Below are positions 17,549-25,098 of a stretch of DNA of 64,000 nt, piece after piece. A program made the translations under genes and the position numbers. The DNA lies in assembly GCF_020179475.1 (NCBI RefSeq), contig NZ_JAILXZ010000002.1:434001-498000 (forward strand). The letters run 5' to 3'. The DNA comes from Novosphingobium huizhouense (GTDB lineage Bacteria > Pseudomonadota > Alphaproteobacteria > Sphingomonadales > Sphingomonadaceae). Below the pieces are notes generated by a model. The model was given only the letters and a program-made list of their open reading frames with translations, searched no databases and was not told the origin of the DNA. Position 1 is the stretch's first letter. Each line of letters starts with the position of its first letter.

Positions 17549-18976
17549 ATGATCCGTTCCGGCATTGTCGTCTTCGGTTCCGGCGCGACCGAGGCTGCGC
17601 TGCTCATGCTGCGCAACGTGGTCCTGGCGCGGTTGCTCAGCGTCAGCGACTTCGGCATCGCCGCGACCTTTTCGATCCTCGTGGTGCTGATGGACGTCGC
17701 GCAGGCTGCGGGCGTCAACCGGATGATCGTGCAGGACCGGGACGGCGCCAGCGAACACGTCCAGGCGTCGCTGCATTCGGTCCAGGCGCTGATCGGGCTG
17801 GTGACCACCGCCGTGCTGCTCGTCGTGGCCTGGCCGTTCAGCCACCTGATGAAGACCGACGACATCACCTGGGCCTACCTGCTGCTCGCCGTCGTGCCCC
17901 TGGTCCGCGGCTTCGGCCACCTCGATATCTTCCGCCTGCAACGCGAGCATCGCTTCGGCCCGGCTGCGGTGCGGCAGATCACGCCACAGCTGCTGAGCGT
18001 GCTTTCGGTCTGGCCGGCATATCTGGCGCTCCGGGATTATCGCGCGGCGCTGGTCGCGATCCTCGTTCAGCAAACCACGGCAGTCGTGGCAAGCCACGTC
18101 GGCGTCGAGCGGCGCTACCGGCTCGGATGGGACCGGGCGATCGCCGCACGGGCATGGAAGTTCGGGCTGCCGTTGATCCTCAACGGCGCCCTCCTCTATC
18201 TCGTGACCAATGGCGACCGGATGCTCGTTGCCAACCTGTTCGGCCTGGATGCGCTGGGCTGGTTCAGTGCGGCAATGCTGATCACCTTGAACCCGCTGCT
18301 GCTCGTGGCGCGAACGCTGCAGACGCTGTTCCTGCCGATCATGGCAAGAGCGCAGGAAAACCGCGCCCGCCTTCAGGCGCTGTACGAGTTCGTCAACGAT
18401 CTTTGCGGGGTTTGCGTGTTCGGCTTCGTGGTCGCGGTCGCGCTGCTCGGGCGCGAGATCATCATCCTGCTCTATGGCCAGCGCTATCTCGCGGCGGTTC
18501 CGCTGCTGCTGATGCTGGCGATCATGCAGGTGATCCGCCTCGTAAGAACCGTACCCGCTCTCCCGGCCATGGCGGTCGCCGAAACCGCCAACCCGCTCTA
18601 TACCAATCTGGTGCGGATCGGGTTCATTCCGCTCTCGCTTGCCGCGGGCTGGCAGACCCGCGATCTGCATCTGATGATCGGCGTCGGGATCGTCGGCGAA
18701 GCGATCGCGACGTATGCGGCGATGGCGCTACTGCAAAGCAAGGTTCGGGTGGGCACGCGCGCTGTCGCGATCCGCTTCACGCGGGACCTTGCAGCGCTGG
18801 CGACGCTCGCGGGGGTAATTCTCAGCGCTCGTTTCGAATGGCTGCTGGCGTTCCCGGCGGCGGTCGGGGTCAACTACCTGCTACGCGTCATCAGATCGCG
18901 CCGCCTGCTTTCGCCGCAGCCGGTCGCGGCTCCAGCATCGGCACCCGCAATGGCTCACGCGCAGCAAGCGGACTAG
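17549..18976 (+). CDS. Oligosaccharide flippase family protein, Wzx candidate (475 aa)
   Basis: Twelve to fourteen hydrophobic segments and the N-terminal ARLLSVSDFGIAATFSIL stretch are typical of the polysaccharide-biosynthesis (PST) branch of MOP flippases. It would turn the lipid-linked repeat unit across the inner membrane for polymerisation by the upstream Wzy-like protein. The frame is open further 5', but the ATG at 17549 is where the first membrane segment starts; its ribosome site (AAAGG) is rather far. Its last 86 bases overlap, on the opposite strand, the end of the convergent glycosyltransferase gene. Confidence 0.82.
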   Translation: MIRSGIVVFGSGATEAALLMLRNVVLARLLSVSDFGIAATFSILVVLMDVAQAAGVNRMIVQDRDGASEHVQASLHSVQALIGLVTTAVLLVVAWPFSHLMKTDDITWAYLLLAVVPLVRGFGHLDIFRLQREHRFGPAAVRQITPQLLSVLSVWPAYLALRDYRAALVAILVQQTTAVVASHVGVERRYRLGWDRAIAARAWKFGLPLILNGALLYLVTNGDRMLVANLFGLDALGWFSAAMLITLNPLLLVARTLQTLFLPIMARAQENRARLQALYEFVNDLCGVCVFGFVVAVALLGREIIILLYGQRYLAAVPLLLMLAIMQVIRLVRTVPALPAMAVAETANPLYTNLVRIGFIPLSLAAGWQTRDLHLMIGVGIVGEAIATYAAMALLQSKVRVGTRAVAIRFTRDLAALATLAGVILSARFEWLLAFPAAVGVNYLLRVIRSRRLLSPQPVAAPASAPAMAHAQQAD

Positions 18977-20021
18977 CAAGCCCCCCGGGCGGGAACCACC
19001 CGCGGATCGCGGCGGTCATGTATGCAATCAGGTCGCGCATGTCGCGCTCAACCACTTGCGCCGGCGCACTACGAACCGCGCGAATAGCCTCGACAAGCTC
19101 CTCGGTCGTATTTGCGACGCGAAGCACGCCGAGCGCCGCGAGCGCCTCGGTGATCTCCTCCTGATGGTTGTCGTAATGCTCGCCGAGGTCGAAGCGGCGC
19201 GGGACCGCGATCACATGACAACCTGCCTTGAGTGCAGTGACCACCGACCCGGTTCCGCCGTGGCAGATGACGATCGAGGCACGCGCAAGGATGTGGTTGA
19301 TCTCGTCGAAGGCGAGGTTCTGGACACAGCGCATATCGCCTTCGACCGGCTCGGCGTCACCGACCTGAAGAATGAGAGACTCCGTGATCTCGCCCGACGC
19401 CTTGGCTTCGGTGACGATCCGGGTCAGTCGCTCGAACGGCAAGGTCGCCCCGACCGTCGCGAAGACGAGCGGTTCCTTGGCGCCGCGATAGGGTCCGCGC
19501 TTGCGAACCGTGTCGAAGCCGACCGCATCTTCCCACGCACTCGCGGACTCCACCGACTGGGCAATCCGGAGATTGGCAGCCGGCCCGGCGATCCTAGCGA
19601 ACTTGGACGGACTGCGGACCCTTGCCAGGGAATCGAGCACGATAACCTTGGCCCCGAAGAGGCGCGCCCAGATCACCGCGAAGAAGGTCGATCCCGCGCC
19701 CGTGGTGATAAGCACCTGCGGCCGCAGGTCGCGAATGTGGCGAAAGGATTCAAAGCAGTTGCGCATGGCGCGCGCGAGCATGAGGAACGGGCGGCCGAGC
19801 CGGGCTTGGCCCAGCGCAACATGGGAAACGAACACGGTCGGATGACGTGTCGCAAAGCTCCTGCCGAGCGCGGTATCCTCGGTCAGCACGAAGTAGTCGG
19901 TATCGCGCCACACTTCCTCGATATCGAGCAACTGACGCAGATGGCCACCACCCGAAGCCGCAAGACACACTTTGAGGGCGGCGCGGGCGGAGTTCCTTGG
20001 TGCCACGTCAACGGTTCCCAT
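18891..20021 (-). CDS. Fused Alg14/Alg13-type glycosyltransferase, glucuronosyltransferase-like (376 aa)
   Basis: The N-terminal half (about 1-175) is Alg14-like: KVCLAASGGGHLRQLL, VLITTGAGSTFFAVIWARLFG and VIVLDSLARV. The C-terminal half (about 185-330) is an Alg13/GT28-C domain with VFATVGATLPFERL and the donor-site ASIVICHGGTGSVVTALKAG. In many bacteria these halves are separate (PssD/PssE), while sphingan clusters use a single fused beta-1,4-glucuronosyltransferase (GelK/SpsK type), which is the best guess here. No good ribosome site is seen before the ATG. The C-terminal tail (about 30 residues) lies in the convergent overlap with the flippase gene. Confidence 0.8.
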   Translation of the reverse strand: MGTVDVAPRNSARAALKVCLAASGGGHLRQLLDIEEVWRDTDYFVLTEDTALGRSFATRHPTVFVSHVALGQARLGRPFLMLARAMRNCFESFRHIRDLRPQVLITTGAGSTFFAVIWARLFGAKVIVLDSLARVRSPSKFARIAGPAANLRIAQSVESASAWEDAVGFDTVRKRGPYRGAKEPLVFATVGATLPFERLTRIVTEAKASGEITESLILQVGDAEPVEGDMRCVQNLAFDEINHILARASIVICHGGTGSVVTALKAGCHVIAVPRRFDLGEHYDNHQEEITEALAALGVLRVANTTEELVEAIRAVRSAPAQVVERDMRDLIAYMTAAIRGWFPPGGLASPLAAREPLRVPMLEPRPAAAKAGGAI

Positions 20022-20201
20022 CTAATCAGCAAGGCGCAACTGGACCTACCCGCGCGATCCGTCCCGATCAGGGACCGCGGGAGAGCACGCAACCAGCGGC
20101 TCGCTCCAGCTAACTAATTGAAATAAAATGAGTTCCTCGGGAAGCGCGATTTACCGAGGCCCATGGCCTGTTTCGCACGCTTGCACCTAAGCCTTTGATA
20201 T

Positions 20202-20537
20202 ATGGACGATTGCGGGGAATCTCAACACCTTCTTAAGGTTTCGTTGATAATTGAAGGCTCGGCGCTTATCATCGAGCGCGTGATCCGGAGCGAAGACATG
20301 CTGTTCGAGGTCGGGGAAGAACACCGCAAAATGTTCTCTGGCGATAGCATCGCAGCGGTGGGTTTAGATCCTTCCTGGCCGATCGACGACACGGCTTGCG
20401 CACCCGCCGTGCTGCAACCGACATCGGACAAGTCGATGATCCTCGGCGTTGCCACCGCGCTGGTGCGCGCATCGGGGCAAGCTGCGCTCGCGATCGCACA
20501 AGGTTTCGCAGCATCTCTCGGCAAAGCCAGGCGATAA
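20202..20537 (+). CDS. Possible small hypothetical protein (111 aa)
   Basis: A plus-strand frame is open here in the 660-base gap between the glycosyltransferase start (20021) and the XrtV accessory gene (20682). The product matches nothing I recognise. Third-position G+C over the later part is about two thirds, lower than in neighbouring genes, and no clear ribosome site is present, so it may not be real. An internal ATG at 20298 (MLFEVGEEHRKMF) is another possible start. The rest of the gap (20022-20201 and 20538-20681) holds AT-rich DNA suited to promoters and an inverted repeat at 20591-20611. Confidence 0.3.
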   Translation: MDDCGESQHLLKVSLIIEGSALIIERVIRSEDMLFEVGEEHRKMFSGDSIAAVGLDPSWPIDDTACAPAVLQPTSDKSMILGVATALVRASGQAALAIAQGFAASLGKARR

Positions 20538-20590
20538 GGCCGGTAGCACCGCGCTTCGGCGGGCTGCTCCTCTAAGCGCTTGAAATATTT

Positions 20591-20611
20591 GTCGGTTCTT
20601 TGGGAACCGAC
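20591..20611. repeat. Inverted repeat upstream of the exosortase-V module
   Basis: GTCGGTTC (20591-20598) and GAACCGAC (20604-20611) form a perfect 8-base palindrome around a TTTGG loop, about 70 bases before the accessory gene. No T-run follows, so an operator is more likely than a terminator. Confidence 0.35.
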
Positions 20612-20681
20612 CGAGCCGTCGCGTATTCCCACGGCGACCCGCTGGCAATGTCGCTGACGGACGTGCGGAACGCCAAGCTTC

Positions 20682-20924
20682 ATGCAGACTGTCTTCGACT
20701 GGCTCAGCGTGCTCCTCTTCGCGGCCTTGGTTGTCCTTTACCTCCAGCGTTCGTCCAGGGCCACGCCGGTGGACCGGATCTGGCAATATATCCCTCCCGC
20801 GATTGGCTGCGCTGCAGCGAATTACCTTGGCAACCACGGCTCCCCCTTGGCTGCGGTCGTCCTCATGGTGCTGGTCATGGCCTACGTTTTCTACGCCCTC
20901 CTGCGCCCGCGGCCCCAATCCTGA
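20682..20924 (+). CDS. XrtV sorting system accessory protein (80 aa)
   Basis: This is a small two-helix membrane protein: a hydrophobic segment at residues 6-22 (WLSVLLFAALVVLYLQR), a loop with IWQYIPPAIGCAAANYLGN, and a second segment at 57-72 ending LLRPRPQS. Its size, the QYIPPAIGCA-ANYLGN wording and its location beside an exosortase fit the accessory protein of V-type exosortase systems in Sphingomonadales. Its biochemical role is unknown; a membrane scaffold for the sorting enzyme is possible. It is followed by a hairpin (20942-20962). Confidence 0.72.
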   Translation: MQTVFDWLSVLLFAALVVLYLQRSSRATPVDRIWQYIPPAIGCAAANYLGNHGSPLAAVVLMVLVMAYVFYALLRPRPQS

Positions 20925-20941
20925 TCGGCAATCGTGCAGCC

Positions 20942-20962
20942 CGCCGCAGCAGTGCTGCGGCG
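20942..20962. terminator. Hairpin after the XrtV accessory gene
   Basis: CGCCGCAGC and GCTGCGGCG pair perfectly around an AGT loop, 18 bases after the stop codon. There is no T-run, so it may be a weak terminator or a processing/stability hairpin between the accessory gene and the PEP-CTERM gene. Confidence 0.4.
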
Positions 20963-21055
20963 CGGCATTAATAGTTCGTAAAGCATTGGAACTACTCGCA
21001 CTTTTATCCGTATGGCGACCGACGCCGTGGCGTCGGTTCATGAAGGAAATGACCT

Positions 21056-21646
21056 ATGAAGAAGGCATTATGGTCGATAGCGAGCATCGCCGTGCTCGCC
21101 GGGGCTACCCCGGCAAGCGCGGCTCCCATCATCACCTACAACACCGGACCGGGGGACAGCTTCACCGCTTCCTTCAGCAACGCGTCGCCTGACAAGAATT
21201 TCAACGACGTGTTCATGCCGTTCACGATCGCCGTTGGCGGCATTCTGAGCGCCACGCTTTCCACCATCGGTCTGCTGCCGTCGAACGATGTCGACTTCAG
21301 CCTGGCGGAAATCTCGGGTCCTGGCGGTCCCTACCCGCTCGACATCACCAAGACCCCGCTGACCGTCGGCAAGGTGACCAACAACGATGCGATCGAGTTC
21401 GGCCTGATCACGGCCCAGCCGATCGGACCGGGTACCTATCAGCTTACGGTCAAGGGCACGGCGCCGGGCCCCCGCGCCAACGGGTCCTATGCCGGCACGA
21501 TCTCGTTCGCGGCTGGTGCAGGCGCAGTCCCCGAGCCCGCCACCTGGGCGCTGATGATCCTCGGCTTTGGCGCGATCGGCTTTGCGATGCGTCGCCAGCG
21601 TTCGCGCAAGTCGGGCCCGGTCACCTACCGCGTGGCCTACGCCTGA
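21056..21646 (+). CDS. PEP-CTERM (PEPxxWA-type) sorted exported protein (196 aa)
   Basis: An N-terminal signal peptide (MKKALWSIASIAVLAGATPASA) starts a secreted domain with no obvious enzyme motif, rich in small residues and beta-strand patterns. The C-terminus is a textbook sorting signal: AVPEPATWALMILGFG, a hydrophobic helix and the basic patch MRRQRSRK. V-type exosortase should cleave at the PEP motif and release or transfer the protein to the envelope or matrix. It is the only visible substrate in the window and lies 5' of the exosortase operon. A strong expression signal (AAGGAAATGACCT before the ATG) is present. Confidence 0.85.
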   Translation: MKKALWSIASIAVLAGATPASAAPIITYNTGPGDSFTASFSNASPDKNFNDVFMPFTIAVGGILSATLSTIGLLPSNDVDFSLAEISGPGGPYPLDITKTPLTVGKVTNNDAIEFGLITAQPIGPGTYQLTVKGTAPGPRANGSYAGTISFAAGAGAVPEPATWALMILGFGAIGFAMRRQRSRKSGPVTYRVAYA

Positions 21647-21747
21647 CAATACCGACATGATGGGCGACGCACCGGCCGGCTGGTCGGTGCGTCGCCTTCT
21701 GGTGCCCGCCGCGCCCACCTTGGCAGCGGCCCGAACCGAGGGGTGAA

Positions 21748-22572
21748 ATGCGACACAAGATCCGGCCGAATACGATCCTGCTCTTCGTGGTCTGCGGCGC
21801 CCTGGCCTCTTGCGGCAAGGGCAACGGATCGGTTCCTGCCGGGCAGGTCGTCGCAACGGTCGACGGCAAGGAAATCACCGCGGCCGAGATGGGCCTGGAG
21901 ATGCGCGATCTGGCCGAGACGCCTGAGACCCGGAAAGCCGTTGTCAATGCGCTCGTGGCACGCCGCCTGCTCGTTGCGGAGGCCGAGCGGCGCAAGCTGG
22001 GACAAGGCGAAACCGCGAGTCTTGCGCGCGCGCGAGCGCGCGACCTGACGCTAGTCGACCTGCTACGACGCGACATCGCGGCCGGCGCACCGGCCTCCCC
22101 GAGCAATGCCGAGATCGACCGCACGCTTGCGCAAAATGCCGATGCCTTCGCTCGCCGCCAGCTCGTCACCGCGGACCAGTTGCTGGTGAGCCAGCCCGTC
22201 AACGCCCTCGTTGCCGGCCTCGGCGGCGTGCGCTCGCTCGACGAGGCGGCGAGAGCTCTTGCCGCCGGCAACGTCCCCACCAACCGCGCGCGCGTGGTGC
22301 TCGACACCCTGTTCCTCGATTCCGCCGCATGCGCAGCCTTGGCAAAGGCATCGCTCGGCGACATCGTTGTGCTGCCCGGAAACAACGGCGCCGGCCCGCG
22401 CATTGTCCAGGTCCTTGACCGACAGCCGGCAGCGCTGCTCGGTCCCGAAGCACGAGCCGCGGCCCGCGCATTGCTTGCGCGACAATCCGCAGAGCGGCTC
22501 CGCAACCGGCTGGAGGATGTCGTCAAGGCGGGGCAGAAGCAGGTCACGCTGGTCTCTGCAGGGCAGTCATGA
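21748..22572 (+). CDS. EpsD-like peptidyl-prolyl isomerase family lipoprotein (274 aa)
   Basis: The signal peptide ends in LFVVCGALASC, giving a lipobox Cys near residue 22. The mature part begins VVATVDGKEITAAEMGLEM, the SurA_N-like opening shared by EpsD proteins of exosortase/EPS loci, followed by a helical domain with RRLLVAEAERRKLG. A parvulin catalytic domain is not evident. Members are thought to assist folding or export of EPS-pathway or sorted proteins. It overlaps the exosortase gene by four bases (ATGA), giving tight co-expression. Confidence 0.75.
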   Translation: MRHKIRPNTILLFVVCGALASCGKGNGSVPAGQVVATVDGKEITAAEMGLEMRDLAETPETRKAVVNALVARRLLVAEAERRKLGQGETASLARARARDLTLVDLLRRDIAAGAPASPSNAEIDRTLAQNADAFARRQLVTADQLLVSQPVNALVAGLGGVRSLDEAARALAAGNVPTNRARVVLDTLFLDSAACAALAKASLGDIVVLPGNNGAGPRIVQVLDRQPAALLGPEARAAARALLARQSAERLRNRLEDVVKAGQKQVTLVSAGQS

Positions 22573-23462
22573 CCGATCGGTCGGCGGCACGACAGCTTCC
22601 CGGGGCGCCGGCACGCGCTCCCCTGCTGCGTCCGCGCTCCTGGTATCTCGCCTTGGCGGGTCTTGCCGCGATGGCAGTGCCGACGTTCATCCGCGTCGCC
22701 GAGCAGAGCTGGTCGACCGAGACCGGCGCGCATGGACCGATCGTCGCGGCAAGCGGCGCGTGGCTCTTGTTCCACACCTGGCGCGCTAAGCCGCAGGAAC
22801 AGGTTTCCCCGCTGGCCTGGTGGGCAATCGCCTTCGCTTCACTGGCGATCTGGCTTGTTTACGTGGTCAGCCGGGCGTTCGATTTCCTCGTGTTCGAGGT
22901 CTTCGCGGTCTGGTGCATGTCGGTCTGCATCGTCTACCGGTTGGTGGGCCTTGCGGAGCTGCGCCGCCTGGCCTTCCCGCTGTTCTACCTTGCGTTTCTC
23001 ATCCCGTTGCCCGGCTCGCTGGTGCGGTTGATAACCGAGCCGCTCAAGACGCTGGTCAGTTGGTCGGCGGCAGGCCTGGTTCAGGCAGCAGGCTATCCCG
23101 TGGCGCGGCAAGGCGTGTCGATCGCCGTTTCGCAATACCAGTTTCTCGTCGAGGATGCCTGCTCGGGGCTCAACTCCCTGACCGGGCTCGTGGCGATCAG
23201 CTTGTTTTACATCTACGTGCTACACCGCAGCTCGCCGCTCTATGCGCTCGGGCTGCTCGCCGTGGTCGTCCCGATCGCTGTCGCCGTCAACATAGCCCGC
23301 GTGCTCGCGCTCATTCTGATGACCTATTACTACGGCGACCAGGTAGCGCAGGGCTTCATGCACGCCACGACCGGGCTGATCCTCTATGGCGGCGCAATCG
23401 TGATCATCTTCGCGCTCGACATTCTCTTCCAGCGCTTTCGCATGAGCGTTGCCCATGCTTGA
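22569..23462 (+). CDS. xrtV: Exosortase V (297 aa)
   Basis: This integral membrane protein has about eight hydrophobic segments. The three exosortase catalytic residues are visible: Cys198 in EDACSGLNSL, Arg244 in NIARVLALIL and His265 in GFMHATTG. It is a transpeptidase-like enzyme of the inner membrane that processes PEP-CTERM tails on the periplasmic side. The likely target is the protein encoded at 21056-21646. The gene overlaps both neighbours, the EpsD-like gene before and the EpsI gene after. The V-type assignment rests on the neighbouring accessory and EpsI proteins. Confidence 0.88.
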   Translation: MTDRSAARQLPGAPARAPLLRPRSWYLALAGLAAMAVPTFIRVAEQSWSTETGAHGPIVAASGAWLLFHTWRAKPQEQVSPLAWWAIAFASLAIWLVYVVSRAFDFLVFEVFAVWCMSVCIVYRLVGLAELRRLAFPLFYLAFLIPLPGSLVRLITEPLKTLVSWSAAGLVQAAGYPVARQGVSIAVSQYQFLVEDACSGLNSLTGLVAISLFYIYVLHRSSPLYALGLLAVVVPIAVAVNIARVLALILMTYYYGDQVAQGFMHATTGLILYGGAIVIIFALDILFQRFRMSVAHA

Positions 23463-24132
23463 CCGTCGCGACTTCCTGCTCGGAGTGGGGTGTGTCGGCG
23501 CGGTCGCCGGCGCCGAGGCCTTGCGGCCACGGCGGACGCTGGCGCTGTTCGGCCCCGAAGCCCGGCTGACCGAGCTCGTGCCTCACCGCTGGCGCGGATG
23601 GCAGGAGGGCGGAGCGGGAGACATCGTGATCCCGCAGTCCGAAGGCAGCCTCGCCTCGCAGCTCTACAGCGAGCAACTCGCGCGGGTCTATCACGCCGAT
23701 GCGGGCGACGGCGCAAACGTCATGCTGCTCATCGCGCGCGGCGGCGTGCAGAGCGACCAGCTCCAGCTGCATCGTCCGGAAAGCTGCTATCCTGCGGTGG
23801 GCTTCGCGATTACCGGGCGGCGCTTCGTCTCGATTGCCGCAGAAGGCGCTCCAGCCGTCCCTGCGGTGGCGCTGACCGCACAATCGGGCGATCGCACCGA
23901 GGATATCCTCTACTGGACCCGCATCGGACGCAACCTTCCGCGGACCACCTCGGAACAGACATGGGGACGTCTGGACGACGCGCTTCACGGCTACCGCGGA
24001 GATGGCGTGCTGGTCAGAGCTTCGGCGTTGCGCGGCGCCACCGGGGACCAGTTCACCGCGCTGTCCGGCTTCCTGCAAGGCATGATCGCAGCGCTCTCGC
24101 CCGCCGCGCGGCTCGGCCTGATCGGCCGATGA
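23455..24132 (+). CDS. epsI: Exosortase-associated protein EpsI, V-type (225 aa)
   Basis: The protein opens with a twin-arginine-like signal (LDRRDFLLGVG). It contains VMLLIARGGVQSDQLQLHRPESCYPAVGFAI, the EpsI hallmark around His106 and Cys111. EpsI is a periplasmic partner of exosortases, elsewhere fused to the enzyme; its function is not settled. The ATG at 23455 is chosen over the TTG at 23449 because the signal starts there. It overlaps the exosortase by eight bases and shares ATGA with the next frame. Confidence 0.82.
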   Translation: MLDRRDFLLGVGCVGAVAGAEALRPRRTLALFGPEARLTELVPHRWRGWQEGGAGDIVIPQSEGSLASQLYSEQLARVYHADAGDGANVMLLIARGGVQSDQLQLHRPESCYPAVGFAITGRRFVSIAAEGAPAVPAVALTAQSGDRTEDILYWTRIGRNLPRTTSEQTWGRLDDALHGYRGDGVLVRASALRGATGDQFTALSGFLQGMIAALSPAARLGLIGR

Positions 24133-24170
24133 ACCGCACGGCGACGCACATCAAAGGGGAATCGCAACAC

Positions 24171-25004
24171 GTGAGCAGCAAGCCAGGTCAACGCTTTTTC
24201 CGGTGGACGTTAGCCCTGTGCACCGCCGCGCTCGCCACGCACGGGCTTGCGCAGACTGCTGCGGGCTCGAGGGTGCTCGCGACCGTTGCGGGCACTCCCA
24301 TTACTGAGGCGATGCTCAAGTTCGAGCTCGGGGACGCCACCTTGCCCGGCGGCCTCCAGGCTGCGGCGGAGAAGGCGACCCTGCAGGGACTGATCGCGCG
24401 TAGGCTGATGGCCGACGAGGCGCTGCGCCGCAAGGTCGACACGACGCCCCCCGGTGCGATGGCGCTCAAGCGCGCGGACGATCTGGCGCTCGTGGCGCTG
24501 CTTCAGCGCAGCCTAACGGCCGGCCTCCCGCCAGTACCCGAAGCCGAGGTCAACAAGTTCATCGTCGACCACCCGGCCAGCTTCGCGCGGCGCAAGCGGA
24601 TCCAGGTCGATCAGGTAGAGGCCCGCAACGTCGATGCCGACGCGCTGCGCCAGATCAACGGGCTCGACCGGATCGAGGACATTACCGCACTACTCGACCG
24701 GGTCGGCGCCGACTACATCCGGACTGCCGCAGTGCTCGACACGCTGAACATGGAACCGAACGCCGCTGCGGCAATCGCAGCGATGAAGCGCGATGCGGTG
24801 TTCGTCACGCCCCGCGACGGCGGGACGCTCGAGATTTCGAGGATCAAGGGCGGTGAAGTCGTGCCCGTGGCAGCCGAAGACGCCCGCAAGGCGGCGCGCC
24901 GCTATCTCGAGAGCGCACGCAGTGCGGCGACGGCCCAGGCGCAGATGGCGAAGATCGTGGCGGCGGGCAAAAAGGATGTGCTGATCAATCCCCAGTATCG
25001 CTGA
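24171..25004 (+). CDS. Second EpsD-like periplasmic protein of the exosortase module (277 aa)
   Basis: A Sec signal peptide (basic FFRWTLALCTAALATHGLAQ) is followed by RVLATVAGTPITEAMLKFELG. This is the same SurA_N-like opening as in the EpsD-like protein at 21748-22572, and a similar helical domain with RRLMADEALRRK. It has no lipobox, so it should be soluble in the periplasm. The GTG at 24171 has a very strong AAAGGGGA site nine bases upstream and starts the signal peptide; an ATG at 24129 in the same frame overlaps epsI by ATGA but would add 14 hydrophilic residues. It closes the operon. Confidence 0.75.
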   Translation: MSSKPGQRFFRWTLALCTAALATHGLAQTAAGSRVLATVAGTPITEAMLKFELGDATLPGGLQAAAEKATLQGLIARRLMADEALRRKVDTTPPGAMALKRADDLALVALLQRSLTAGLPPVPEAEVNKFIVDHPASFARRKRIQVDQVEARNVDADALRQINGLDRIEDITALLDRVGADYIRTAAVLDTLNMEPNAAAAIAAMKRDAVFVTPRDGGTLEISRIKGGEVVPVAAEDARKAARRYLESARSAATAQAQMAKIVAAGKKDVLINPQYR

Positions 25005-25098
25005 ACCCGGCGCGAAGGGCGCCGTGATCGCCGCAGGCATGCGGTAAGCTACCGCCATGTATCGGTTTTAGTCCGGCTGCGTTTGCCTTCGCGTCGAT

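Noticed and set aside
20985..21010. Possible sigma-54 site before the PEP-CTERM gene (TGGAACTACTCGCA)
   Set aside because: Only eight bases separate GG and GC; ten are required.
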